NCBI GenBank assembly: GCA_947044365.1
Contig: OX345644.1
Location: 2,421,237 to 2,485,236, forward strand
Reading direction: 5' to 3'
Origin: Petrosia ficiformis
Lineage: Eukaryota > Porifera > Demospongiae > Haplosclerida > Petrosiidae
Length of the DNA: 64,000 nt
Shown here: positions 21,689 to 33,665 of the stretch, one piece after another
Numbering within the stretch: the stretch's first letter is position 1
Layout: every line of letters begins with the position of its first letter
Program-made: the position numbers and the translations under genes
The notes under the pieces: generated by a model
What the model was told of the DNA's origin: nothing
The model's database searches: none
The model's input: the letters and a program-made list of their open reading frames with translations, nothing else

Positions 21689-24600
21689 ATATATATATAT
21701 ATATAATATATATATACATAATTATATATACTTGTATAAATTAATAATTATATATTTCGAGAGAATACTAAAACGCTCAAGGCAAAATCAAATGTTTCAG
21801 ATTAAAATTTCATTGCAAAATCAATTGTTTGTCTGAAACTTTTGCTAGAGTTAGATAATGATGTCCTTATTATGTTTCCAAAGTGGTTTTGATCAATAAT
21901 ATTATCTGTTAGAACCATGAGCATTTTAGTATTCTCTTAAAATTTGATTTTTTATCATGAAATATAGCCTTGGTATTAATTTTTTCATTGCAAAATCAAT
22001 CATTTCAGATTACATTTCATATATACACAGTTAGATAATGATGTCCTTATTATATTTCCATACAATGTACATGTATAGTATACTTTACCTTCAGTATAAT
22101 CAACAGTATCAAAGTTAGTCTTCCAAACTAGCACCTATATAATATATCAAAATATGGTATGTACATTTAATATGCAAGCTCCACCTCCTTCTTTCATAAA
22201 GTCTATTTTCAGTACTACGTATATACAGTAGTAGTGGCAGTAGTACAAGTAATACATACACAACTCATACACATGTATATACATGTATATATAATTTATA
22301 TATTTATTCAAACCTGTTCATCTGCTCCAACAGAAGCAAAGAATTCTCCTGAGGGTGAAAATGTGACTCCCATCGTCGCTGCCTGAAGACAAACATTTAC
22401 AGTGTCAAGTGCGATAACATTTATATCAAGTATAAAATACCTTGTGTCCATGTAGGGTATAGAATGGTCGACCTTCCACCAAATCAAAAATCTATAGTAT
22501 TGGAAGATAATTGATTGGTGTATTAATATTACAAGGTTTTAAGCACTGGTTAATATACGTGAGTATACATCAATGGTTTAATGGTACGTGAGTATACATC
22601 AATGGTTTAATGGTAGATGAGTATACATCAATGGTTTAATATACGTGAGTATACATCAATGGTTTGATGGTAGATGAATATACTGTACATCAATGGTTTA
22701 ATGGTAGATGAGTATACATCAATGGTTTAATGATACATGAGTATACATCAATGGTTTAATGGTACATGAGTATACATCAATGGTTTAATGATACATGAGT
22801 ATACATCAATGGTTTAATGATACATGAGTATACATCAATGGTTTAATGGTACATGAGTATACATCAATGGTTTAATGATACATGAGTATACATCAATGGT
22901 TTAATGATACATGAGTATACATCAATGGTTTAATGGTACGTGAGTATACATCAATGGTTTAATGGTACATGAGTATACATCAATGGTTTAATATACGTGA
23001 GTATACATCAATGGTTTGATGGTAGATGAATATACTGTACATCAATGGTTTAATGGTAGATGAGTATACATCAATGGTTTAATGATACATGAGTATACAT
23101 CAATGGTTTAATGGTACATGAGTATACATCAATGGTTTAATGATACATGAGTATACATCAATGGTTTAATGATACATGAGTATACATCAATGGTTTAATG
23201 GTACATGAGTATACATCAATGGTTTAATGATACATGAGTATACATCAATGGTTTAATGGTACATGAGTATACATCAATGGTTTAATGGTACATGAGTATA
23301 TATCAATGGTTTAATGGTACATGCACATGTACATGTATAAGATATACATGTGTACATGTGAAATACTGACTTTCAATGTTTTGTCACTGGAACCAGACAA
23401 CAGATAATTACCAGATGGATGAAAAGCAATTCCATTGACAGCTCCACTGTGTTCTAATAGATTACAAATACTCTAAACTCTACAGTCTGTACTGTACATA
23501 AACACATGTGCTTATAATTATGTTAACTTTTTAAGGAGGACCATCCCTATGATTGCTCTCCATGGGGTATAATGTACATAGTACATGTATATATATATAT
23601 ATATACATATATTGTATTGTATACATAGGAAGGTGTGTCATTCCGGGGGGGGGGGGGGGGGGGGGGGGCTTGGTCGGTATAGCATGTAAAAGTATGAGTA
23701 CTCCAGCTCTAACAGATTATAAGAAAAGCTGCTTGTACATGTAGCTTACATAGAAACTGGAATTAATTGCCGTTCTAATTGAAACATATTCCAAACTTCT
23801 ACAAGAACCTTAAAAAAGTAAGAAAAGCAGGTAAACAATTAATTAACTATAACAGGCTGTTGTTGGGTTACAGACATGAGAAAGCCGACCAAAATTCACA
23901 ATGATGACACCATAGAGATACCTTTTCTCCGTATATCTTGTAACATTTTAAGTTTGCTTACCTTGATAGTGTTGTAGTAGTCTATGAACTCTGATATCCC
24001 ATATCTTCACTACATTATCAGTAGTACCCACACCAATACAATTACCATCACAATGAAATGCCACAGTGTTAGCATATCTGTATGATAAATACACATACAT
24101 GTATATACTATATACTATATACATGTACATGTACACCATTACAATGTTAGCATATCTACATGATAAATATACAATACACAATTACCATCACCAGTATTAA
24201 CATGATACATATAATTCTTGCAAAAAAAGTATGAATTTTGTTTGTTTGCATATACAAAAACACACACACACAGGTTAAAGTTTGTCTACATTCATGATGA
24301 CCTCAAAATTAGGAATTCCATTCCTCAAGTTCTTACATCCAATAAATGGTTCTGTTACTCACCCACTCTGCTCATGGAATGTGTGTATACATTCCTTAGT
24401 AATCCTATCCCATAGTTTCACTGTCTTGTCATCGCTACACGACACAATGAGTCTGCCATCAGGAGAGAACCTAGCTGATCTCACCCAGTTATTATGACCA
24501 CTTAAACTAAACTGAAACCTCTGTCTGTGTACAGTCCACACCTAGAAAAAGAAAAAATGAAAATACAAATATTATCTCAGCAAGCTTTGTGTTAAATATT

Positions 24601-27022
24601 GAATGCTATTATATGACCCACCACAGTGCCTATCTTCATGATTGCTTTCTCAAATGTCACATATGCTTTGCAGACATGAGGTGAAAGCGTGAAGCACTTT
24701 GGACTTGTGGTTAAGCATGCTTAGTAATTTCTTGAGCCAAATGTCGAACATTTTGACCTATTTTCAAACTCTTGTCTTGCTCCCCATATACAGTTCAGTT
24801 TGAATTTACCAGACAATCGCTAGATTTATTGGACAATGTCCTGTATGACTGGCTGTTTCCACACCATTGCTCACTGTTCAATTTGGCTGTACTTTGTGCT
24901 CGAGCCCTCTAATATTAGGATTCTGTGCTTCAATTAGTACTTAAGTACTCTCAAAAGTACTTGTACTTGTATTTAAGTACTTTCTTAGTAAGGAAGTGCT
25001 TGCACTTCTAGCTAATGCTTGAGTAACTGAGGAAGAACTTAAACACTTCACTTTGCCCTATATCTGATGTATTGCTAAGGGAAGATGTGTCATTCATGGG
25101 AGCTCAGCCAATTAATGGGGCACGGCATATGAACAATGCACAATTGAACGATAGAAAGAAAGCAGTTTGTAGTATCTGCAACTACTAGATAATGTACATT
25201 TAGCTAACACATTGAAAAACTCACAATAACCTTTTAAAAGAATGGAAAAACAAGTAAATATAATAGGGTGTTGGGCTTCAGACATATGATTATATTAGTC
25301 ACTACAAATCAATACTCACATGCTCCTCTGGTACCCACCCTCCAAGCTAGAATACCCAAGAACACAACTTTGACCTACAAATAGGTTCAACCCATTCTTA
25401 ATACCTTAACAGTTTTATCATCAGATGCTGTTAATAATGATTGCCCATCACTTGCAAATTCAACATGTCTAACAGATCCAGTATGTGCTTTGAATACCGT
25501 TGATTCTCCTTTACTACAGAAAATAGTGCAGTCAAGTGTAAGTACTAAGTACAAAGGTACTTGTCCAATGTCCACATAGATCATGTGACTAGATCATGTG
25601 ACTAATACATATAGCCTAATATACAAATAATGTACACAAATAATGTACATGTAACTAATTCACATACATTTAGATCATGTGACTAATACACATGTATCAT
25701 ATGACTTATACACACATATCATGTGACTAAAACACAGATATGTGACTAATACACATAGATCATGTGACTAATACATATAGATCATATGACTAATACATAT
25801 ACATGTAGATCATGTAACTAATACACATAACTAATCACATAAATCATGTGACTAATAGACATATACATGTATATATCTTGTGACATATATACATACATAT
25901 CATGAGACTAATACACAGATCATGTGACTAATACATATAGATCATATGACTAATACATATACATGTAGATCATGTAACTAATACACATAACTAATCACAT
26001 AAATCATGTGACTAATAGACATGAACATGTATATATCTTGTGACATATATACATACATATCATGAGACTAATACACAGATCATGTGACTAATACACATAT
26101 ATCATGTGACTTACACACTAGGTATCCATAACCGTACAGTCTTATCACGAGATGCAGAAGCGACTAAGTGACCAGATGGAGAGAAATCTACAGATAGAAT
26201 GGCATCCTATGGTTAGAAAAAAAATAATAGAAAGATAAAAGGGGATTTCTCTCAATAACCTTATGACCAACGAATCGATACGCTCTAGCTTGAGGTTTGA
26301 AATGCCATATCATCAGGCATGAGTCCATTGAACCTGATGCTGTGGATATGACATACATGTAAATAAATTATAATTGTCACAATTAGTACCATGCAATTTT
26401 TGGTATGTGACAATATAACTGCACTTACAAAATATATAAATTAATATTTATTAGAGTTTACATTAGAGGATCTGGGTTTTACTGATACATCTCCCACCCC
26501 TTCACAGTATCTTTTCAATTATTGTCCAAACAGGTCTCAATCAGAGGCCGCCAAAAACAATCTCACATCTACATGTATATACAGAGAGCACTTAGTCACA
26601 GGCACGCAGCCACTTTAATTAATGGGTGTGGCTACTAAATAATATCAACTTTGAACCCTATCGACAATAAACCCTATGGTTGGGCCACACCTACATTACG
26701 AACATAATATACTATACTGTAGCTGTGACTAGCCGTTTTGTATGTATGTGTATATATATATATATATATATTACAAATTTCTCAAAATGCCCCAGATACA
26801 ATCCGGAATTCCCCCTCTACAATCCACTATGAAACCTAAACTGCATACAGGATTATTTTATATACGTACATACCCAACTGTTTCATGTTTGGATTAAATG
26901 CAACACTTGTCACAGTATCTTTGTGACCTTTAAAGTGTCTTTCCAAAGTTGGATCCTCCTGAAATGGGAGGGAGGGGAAAATCACAATATAAAGTTATGA
27001 TTTATCTTACTAAGTTAGACAT
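20336..27022 (-). CDS. POC1: POC1 centriolar protein (seven WD40 repeats), 14 exons
   Basis: POC1 is a centriole-wall WD40 protein needed for centriole stability and cilium formation. Exons (minus, 5' to 3'): 27011-27022, 26874-26958, 26260-26339, 26115-26206, 25405-25513, 24363-24541, 23962-24077, 23371-23453, 22441-22491, 22314-22382, 22089-22134, 21225-21292, 20863-21174, 20336-20440. The joined frame is about 468 aa (human POC1A/B 407/478). WD repeats fill residues about 10-300, with motifs such as [57 protein letters not shown] and [17 protein letters not shown] proline-rich linker follows. The POC1-specific C-terminal coiled coil is split over the last two exons ([15 protein letters not shown] then [15 protein letters not shown]). 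The first coding exon is only 12 bp (MSNL). POC1A and POC1B cannot be told apart here, as expected for a single pre-duplication gene. Confidence 0.95.
21315..21395. repeat. (TA)n microsatellite
   Basis: About 80 bp of nearly pure TA in a POC1 intron, directly abutting the foldback element at 21388-21560. A second TA array (about 21649-21715) lies on the other side of that element. Confidence 0.95.
21388..21660. mobile_element. Foldback element inserted in TA array
   Basis: The left arm (ATAGTACACTTACAGGTCTT, then GTGTCCAAGGATGTGATATA) is mirrored by the right arm (TATATCACATCCGAGGACAC ... CTGTAAGTGTACTATAT). The turn is at about 21470-21485 (GCCCGAGCCTGCGAGGGC). A second, shorter part follows to about 21645. 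A closely related element lies at 40555-40820, also inside TA repeats, so this is a mobile family that targets or carries TA tracts. Confidence 0.75.
21755..22035. mobile_element. Dispersed repeat family C copy
   Basis: Bounded by AGAGAATACTAAAACGCTCA and GAGCATTTTAGTATTCTCTT (inverted), followed by a partial second half. It shares the TAATGATGTCCTTATTAT block with 7805-8010. It is intronic in POC1 and non-coding. Confidence 0.55.
22550..23325. repeat. Minisatellite, about 30-bp unit, roughly 25 or more copies
   Basis: Tandem copies of ATACATCAATGGTTTAATGG followed by TACATGAGT fill the POC1 intron between exons 23371-23453 and 22441-22491. A higher-order block containing GGTTTAATATACGTGAG and a GATGAATATACTGTAC variant is present twice (near 22636-22690 and 22989-23045), showing block duplication of about 350 bp. 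Confidence 0.95.
23536..23935 (+). mobile_element. MITE family B copy with poly-G expansion
   Basis: Begins near CCATCCCTATGATTGCTCTC and ends near GATGACACCATAGAGATACC, with internal blocks shared with 38940-39230, 50355-50725, 55095-55455 and 57905-58330. Here the internal CCGGGGGG of the family has become a run of 24 G (23645-23668). It is intronic in POC1. Confidence 0.7.
25565..26112. repeat. Imperfect minisatellite of ATCATGTGACTAATACACAT units
   Basis: Repeats of ATCATGTGACTAATACACAT with variants (ATATGACTAATACATAT, ATAACTAATCACATAA) fill this POC1 intron. A block of roughly 180 bp is present twice (about 25747-25915 and 25922-26088). It directly abuts the exon 26115-26206 donor. Confidence 0.9.
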
Positions 27023-27377
27023 CTCTTCCAATACAACCCTTTTTAAAGTGATGATTGCTTTTCTTTCTCTATATCAGTGTATACTGTATACTGTATAATT
27101 ATAGTAAACAATCAACAGCTGTTTGTAGATTTTGTTTGAACATGATTACCGCCACAACAGGTTATTCTTATTAATGCCCGTTTGGACGCGCCTTTTTAAA
27201 AATCTCTTCAAGACTCAGAAAATATTATATATATACTATACTGGACTTCTTAAATAGTAAGTCTTTCATTGATGATGAATATTAATAATCTGTTAATTAG
27301 AATACATCTTTATTATATTATATATATATAATATATATATATTATGTTTAAGTATTTTCATTTTCAAACAGGTCATC
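27023..27377. promoter_or_regulatory. Bidirectional promoter of POC1 and TUBGCP2
   Basis: The ATG codons of POC1 (minus, 27022) and TUBGCP2 (plus, 27378) point away from each other with 355 bp between them. The interval contains AT-rich stretches (about 27222-27240 and 27313-27344) and a small GC-richer patch (GCCCGTTTGGACGCGCC, 27175-27192). An AAACAG just before the TUBGCP2 ATG could be a 3' splice site, so TUBGCP2 may have a 5' UTR exon here. Confidence 0.6.
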
Positions 27378-29318
27378 ATGTCACACGAGTACAAGTTACA
27401 TCATCTGACATCACAAATATTACAGCTGCTACAACTCCAGCATCTATTACCTGACTCATACAATGACACACTTTTACGTCACATGACACCTTATGTCACT
27501 ACACAGATTAGCTCGCACAATGCTGTACGAAAAATTGCAGAACATTCCTCAAGAAGGGAGGAATTCCTTCAAAGATACAGCAGTTTGAAAATTAAACAGC
27601 CACGTGAACTAGACTCATTAGTTTATCTTCTTTCAAAATTGGCTGATGATCCACGTCTTTGTGAATTCATAAGACAACGAAGACCACCTCCATCTGTGCG
27701 AGTTCCAGTCCAAGTGATGGATCTTGAGCAGCTGGATATTCCTTCGGGAGTAGTTGTACCAGAGCTACCTAAAGAGGGAGAAAGATTATCAAGCAAACAG
27801 CTAGAAACTCTAAAAGGACAGCTTGAAACGTTTACAACCAAAATAGCTGAAGCTGACAAGAAGAAGAAACAGCGGCAAGATGCTATTGTTGGACAGTTCC
27901 CGCCCTTACCCTCATGGCTATCAAAGCGAACATATCTTACTTCAGATTATACAATTACTCCACACATGACCCAACCAGGGAAAGTCCCTCTAGGTACCCT
28001 TCCGGCTCATGTTCAACAGCAAGCGATAATTAATGACCTCCTGTATCTTATGCAAGGATCAAATGGATGCTACATCACAGCCAAACATCTTGGAGAAGAT
28101 CAAAAACGTTCATTCACTTTAGATCAAACACTTGATATATCACTTCAGTCTTTAGTAAAGCGTCTACTTCCATTGTGTTCAAATTATTCCACAGTTAGTC
28201 GATTTATTCAAGAGCATGCTAAATTTGTACATGGGATGATCAACCAAGCACTGTCTGCTTCAATGAGAGGGCTGATACGAGAATATTTCCTTGTGGTAGC
28301 CCAATTAGAGCATCAATATAACTGTGGTGAGCTAACACTACAGAAGATGAGGTATTATGTACAGCCTTGTATACGCACCATGGAAGTGCTTGCACGCGTA
28401 GCATCAACTGTTAATGAAGCTCGTAAATGTATGGGAGGACGTACCCTAACTCTCCTTAATAACATGACAGCAAGTCTTATGGGAGACCAGAAAGCTCAAG
28501 AAGTAGCTCTTCACCTTACAAAGAGTGCCTGTGCTCCATTTTTCGAGATGTTGTCTTTATGGTTGCACAAAGGGGAGGTAAGTGATCCTTATTGTGAGTT
28601 TATGATCAAAGAGAACACGGAAATAACAAAAGGCAGTCTTCACGAAGAGTATAACGATTACTTCTGGGAACGAAGGTATACAGTGTTTCAAGAAAACATT
28701 CCAGGGTTTTTAGAACACGCTGCTGAAAAGATTCTTCAAACCGGTAAATTTTTAAATGTCGTTCGAAACTGTGGCAAGGAACTGGAACTCTTAACAACAT
28801 CACTAAACTTTGAATATACTCTTAAAGAGCGTTACTACATGGAACAGATTGAGGGGGCGTATACTCACGCCAGCAATCAGCTGCTACAAGTTATAATCAA
28901 GGAACATGATCTGATTGGCTACCTGCGTTCCATCAAACATTATTTCCTACTCGATCAAGGAGACCTCTTTGTCCATTTTATGGACATGGCTGACGATGAG
29001 CTTCAGAAACCTATAGGACTCATTCCCATGTCTCGTCTAGAATCCCTCATGGAACTGGCTCTTCGTACCAGTGTCACTGATTCTGATCCTTACAAAGATA
29101 ACCTTCGTGTCATTCTTGAGCCTTATAATCTAAAGATGTTTCTTCATCACGTGATATCAGTGAAACCAGAGCTGCTAGATGAAGGTATATCTCCTCCTCT
29201 TGTCACTCGAGCATCTACTAGTGCCTTACCAGGTATATTGTACGTAAGTGTATGTAGATGTACATGTATATACATGTATCTCTAATTCTCTATATAATAA
29301 TATAATTTCATATCATGA

Positions 29319-29377
<59 letters not shown>

Positions 29378-30117
29378 CTCTCGCACACACACACTACAGG
29401 CTATGAGTGTCTCAGTATTGATTATGATGTAAAATGGCCTCTCTCACTCATTATTAGTAGAAGAAGTCTAACTAGATATCAACTGTTGTTCAGACATATC
29501 TTCTTTTGTAAGTATGTAGAACGGGAACTAACCACAGCTTGGAAAGGGAACAAGAACAAGCAAAAAGTACCTTCAAACAGAAATGTTGGGTAAGAAAAGT
29601 TTTACTTTACAATAGCAACTACCTAGGTGCAGTTAAATAAAGTATGCATATATGCTGTTAGTGACATCATTATAATTGATATCACCATCTGGCCCAAAGA
29701 AAGAACTGTCCAGTACCAAATAAGAAGTGCTTTGGACCAACGGTGCACCATATGAACTTATCAAAACCTCTGCTCCATGACTGAACCTGCCCCTAACTCA
29801 ATTCTCACCTACCTATACATGTATGTATGTGATGTACATGCAGTAACCTTAACAATATGTGTTTAATTATTAACTAAAACAAAAATCACTCCTTGTTGGA
29901 TAATTCATGGTAAATATTTTTGTTCTAGGAATACAGCTGCATTTGCTCTGTTGCAACGCATGCTAAACTTCATACAAGGTCTTCAGTATTACATGAGTTA
30001 TGAAGTTCTGGAGCCAAACTGGCGTCAGTTGGAAAAGAAACTGAGCCAAGTTACTACCATTGATGAAGTCCTGGCTAGACACACAGGTGTGTGTCTGTGT
30101 GTGTCTGTGTGTGTGTG

Positions 30118-30152
<35 letters not shown>

Positions 30153-30895
30153 GTACTTTGGAAGTCAGTATACTTTTCTCTATTTCATAGATTTTTTGGA
30201 TAGATGTTTAAAAGATTGTCTACTTACAAATCGTGAAGTTGTCGAATTAACCAATCGTTTGGTACAGTGTTGTCTCGATTTTGCTAATCACATGCAGGTA
30301 CAGGTATAGGTACATGTAACAATTTTATTTGGAAATTTCATAGCACTTACTAGTGTTCAAATCCCAAAAAATAATATAGATATCATTTTACAAATAATTA
30401 TTTATGAAAATAAATAAATAAATAAATATATATATATATATATATATATATTGTAAGTATTATTAGTAGTAGATACCCACTCTTCATAGTCTTAATAGTT
30501 CAGAGGTTAGAGGACGGGACATCTGTAGTTCTCCCCTTCATCTGATTTTTTAAACCAGGATTGATTTGACTACCCAAAAAATGTTTCTGAATCTTTGAAG
30601 TTTTTTTTTCTCCACCTGCAAAAAATCCTGCATGTACGAAACCTTAGAATCTTAGCAATTTATGTGTGAGCAGATATGTAGTTATACTCCTGTGTATTTC
30701 TTCTAGGATCTTTCGGGAACCTTCATTGGCCCTGAATTTCTTTCAGAAGTTAGAACTCATGAGAGCAAATTCACACAAGATTTATCTGCTCTTCTTGGAA
30801 TACTTCAAGAAATGTCAAGAATTGAATCCGAGAGATCATGGGGACACATGGTGACTAGATTGGACTATAACAGTTTCTATAGTACCTTGTCATGA
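27378..30895 (+). CDS. TUBGCP2: Gamma-tubulin complex component 2 (GCP2), 5 exons
   Basis: GCP2 pairs with GCP3 and gamma-tubulin to form the gamma-tubulin small complex that nucleates microtubules at centrosomes. Exons: 27378-29232, 29400-29589, 29929-30086, 30191-30297, 30707-30895. The joined frame is about 832 aa (human GCP2 902). The GIP1 region reads LLYLMQGSNGCYI, with FLVVAQLEHQY and GKFLNVVRNCG further on. The GIP2/C-terminal domain has WPLSLIISRRSLTRYQLLFRH, QRMLNFIQGLQYYM, HTDFLDRCLKDCLLTN and a final VTRLDYNSFY matching the GCP2 end. More than two thirds of the protein is in one 1,855-bp exon, unlike the neighbouring genes. Intron 3 (104 bp) is mostly a TG/TCTG repeat and intron 1 has a CT repeat as its pyrimidine tract. 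Start: first ATG in frame. GCP3 is less likely, given the tail. Confidence 0.95.
29321..29384. repeat. (CT)n microsatellite serving as a polypyrimidine tract
   Basis: About 50 bp of TC dinucleotides runs into TTTTTCTCTCGCACACACACACTAC and the AG at 29398-29399 used by TUBGCP2 exon 2. The microsatellite therefore forms the pyrimidine tract of that 3' splice site. Confidence 0.85.
29655..29770. mobile_element. MITE family A, partial copy
   Basis: Shares GCTGTTAGTGACA, GGCCCAAAGA and CATATGAACTTATCAAAACC with the other family A copies, in inverted order. It lies in TUBGCP2 intron 2. Confidence 0.55.
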
Positions 30896-31570
30896 TCTAT
30901 GTTTGAATCCAAGAAGTCATAGGGACATATTGGCTACATTAGTTTGTGTATTATATATAATATATAATTATATAGTTTATAGACTACATAATTTATGATA
31001 AATTCCTTTGAAAAGTTACGTTGACAAACAAATTTCAAACATAATTCTCCAGACTCTTCTCTTCCCAATCATGACTTAATTATACCATACTTACATGTAT
31101 AATGTTAGTCATGACAGTAACAATCATCTCGACTTAGCTAGAGAAATAATCAACACTTATTATTCATATTGGCAAGTGTAAAGACTGTAGACAGCATTGG
31201 CATAAAATGCTTTCACTACTATAATACTTGTATGTCTTTATGGGAACTATGCATGCAAAAACAAACTTAGCTGGGAACTCCATGCATGCAGATATACAAA
31301 AACAAACTTAGACGGATGGGTGAAATATAATTACATAAAAAAGTATGGGAATAACTGTAAAGGTACAAAATTCCACAAGTTATGTATAATTGTACATAAT
31401 TACCAAGCCATATAATAAATTTATAAATTCAGAAGATAAACATGACTAATCTATAAATAAAATGTGAAATATTACAATTTTTTTGTAATAATTATTATTC
31501 AAAAAAAGTGAAATTTGAAAGAAAAAAATGTACATAAACGGAAATAAACTACAAGAAATTTAAAATAAAT
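30896..31570. other. 3' flank of TUBGCP2, no gene seen
   Basis: AT-rich intergenic DNA. An AATAAA-type signal is present near 31456 (ATAAATAAAATG), some 560 bp past the TUBGCP2 stop; nearer weak signals are also possible. No reading frame with recognisable content was found on either strand. Confidence 0.6.
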
Positions 31571-31998
31571 TAAAGTCTTCTGGACTGGAGTACTGGATGA
31601 GGTAGGCTGAAATTGGAGACTGGACGAGGTAGGCTGGAACTGGAGCACTGGATGAGGTAGGCTGTAACCGGAGCACTGGATAAGGTAGACTAGAATGAAC
31701 ACTGGATGAGTAGACTGGAGCACTGGAGAAGGTAGACTGTGGGTATTGGATGAGGTAGACTGGAACTGGAGTACTGGATTAGATAGACTGGAACTGAAAG
31801 TGGATGAGGTAGATTGGAGCACTGGATGAGGTAGGCTGGAACTGGAGTACTGGATGAGGTAGGCTGGAATTGGAGACTGGACGAGGTAGACTGGAACTGG
31901 AGCACTGGATGAGGTAGGCTGTAACCGGAGCACTGGATAAGGTAGACTAGAACACTGGATGAGGTAGACTGTGGGTACTGGATGAGGTAGACTGGAAC
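31571..31998. repeat. Minisatellite, units of 20-30 bp (GGATGAGGTAGACTGGA)
   Basis: Variable-length tandem units of ACTGGATGAGGTAGACTGGA with inserted AACTGGAGC or GTGGGT. A block (about 31596-31695) recurs at about 31850-31955. The long minus-strand frame across it, rich in leucine/proline/serine, is a by-product of the repeat. It immediately precedes the reverse-transcriptase remnant. Confidence 0.9.
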
Positions 31999-32099
31999 TG
32001 AATACTGGAAATCTGCCTATTCTTCCATAAACTGATACGTCTCCAAACAATTCACTTGCAGCACTCACAAGATGCATTTTTTCCAATTATGTTGACCCA

Positions 32100-33665
32100 A
32101 TGGGTCTATCAGCCTTTGTTGCGTGTAGACTAATTGCCTTGGACAAATGTCCAGGTATTTTTCCAATTGGTATCGGTGAAAGGTGTCGACGAATCATTGG
32201 TAAAGCTGTCCTCTCTGTTATTAGTCCTGATATCCTAGATGTTGCTGGCTCTTTACAACTGTGTGCAGGCCAAGAGGGAGGATGTGAAACCGCTGTCCAT
32301 GCAATTCGCCAGATTTTTCATTCAGATGATTGTGAAGCAGTTCTTCTGGTAGATGCTACTAATGCTTTCAATTCTCTAAACCGACAGGTCGCTCTCCGTA
32401 ATATTCTTCATTTATGTCCCTCTCTTGCAAGAATTTTGATTAATACATATAGGAATGATATCAATTTACATATTAATGGAGAGTTCTTATTTTCCCGAGA
32501 AGGAACTACACAGGGAGATCCCCTCGCTATGGCTATGTACGCCATTGGCATTATCCCACTCATTCAAAAGCTCTCTACTCCTACAACAAGACAGATTTGG
32601 TATGCAGACGATGCATCAGCTGCTGGCAGTTTACATGATCTGCGTCTCTGGTGGGATAACTTAGTTGCCTTTGGTCCCTCTTATGGCTATTACCCCAATG
32701 CTATTAAAACATGGCTATTAGTGAAGCATCTTTTTAATGGGTCTAACATCTCAATCACAAGTGAGGGTCGCTATGTACTCGGGTGTCCTATTGGTTCAGA
32801 TGCTTTTGTTAAGGAATCTGTGTCTACTATGCATGGTTTCTCGATGGTTGGCTGAGATTGACATACTCTCAGAAATTTCTATAACTCATCCCCAAGCTGC
32901 TTACTCTGCCTTTGTTCACGGCTTTAAAAATAAATGGACTTATCTTTCTCGTACCTGTCCAAACATTGACCACCTTTTTCAACCATCGAAAGATGTTATT
33001 CATCTTTAATTTATCCCCTCATTAACTGGCAGAGTTGCCCTAAGTAAACTTGAGAGGGATCTGTTTTCTTTGCCTATTCGTCTTGGTGGTATGGGCATTG
33101 TGAACCCATGTTCTCATGCCTCAATCAATACAACTCCTCTGTTGCTATTTCTGCTCCTTTGGTTCGTTTGATTGTCAATCAAAGTGTCTGTATACCACCT
33201 GAGGTCCTATGTGAGCAGGCGCAACTTAAGTCTAAGGTTTCTAGTGAAAATAGACTAGATATCAATAAAGATGCAACACAACTTCATGAACGATTACCAC
33301 CTGTACTTCAGCGACAAATGGATTTGGCAAGCGATAAAGGGGCATCTAGTTGGTTGTCTGTCCTTCCTCTTCGTGAGCATGGCTTTGATTTACATAAGGG
33401 GTCTTTTAGAGATGCTCTTTGTTTATGCTATGGTTGGCATCCACCACTTCTTCCTACAACTTGTGTCTGCAATAAGTCGTTTACAGTGGAGCATGCATTG
33501 AGCTGCCCTCACGGTGGTTATTCTATTCTGTTTGCTAAAACCTTTCTGTTTAAAGTTATGACAATGTTTGTAACTGAAGGTCACCATTTCACAACTTTCA
33601 GAAGACGTCTGGTAGCAAAAGAAACACAACTCATCTTGCTTGAAGCCTTGGAGTGTAAGTTGTAA
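32100..33665 (+). pseudogene. Broken retroelement reverse-transcriptase ORF
   Basis: Intronless remnant of a retroelement polyprotein. The 32100-32855 frame has the RT motifs ACRLIALDKCPG, LLVDATNAFNSLN (catalytic aspartate), GTTQGDPLAMAMYA and IWYADDASAAG (YADD active site). The frame then breaks near 32850, continues in another frame to a stop at 33009, and shifts again near 33100. The last part (33108-33665) carries a putative zinc-binding C-x-C ... H-x3-C motif (CVCNKSF ... HALSCPHGG). A stop lies just upstream of 32100, so the 5' end is missing. Similar ORFs are, from memory, common in sponge and cnidarian genomes. The clade cannot be assigned by eye. It is not functional as it stands. 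Confidence 0.85.

Noticed and set aside
22550..23325. Possible CRISPR-like or centromeric satellite
   Set aside because: Continuous short units without spacers inside a POC1 intron; an ordinary minisatellite.
31499..32086. 195-codon minus-strand frame rich in Leu, Pro, Ser
   Set aside because: It covers a minisatellite; the periodic protein comes from the repeat and no splice or start context supports it.
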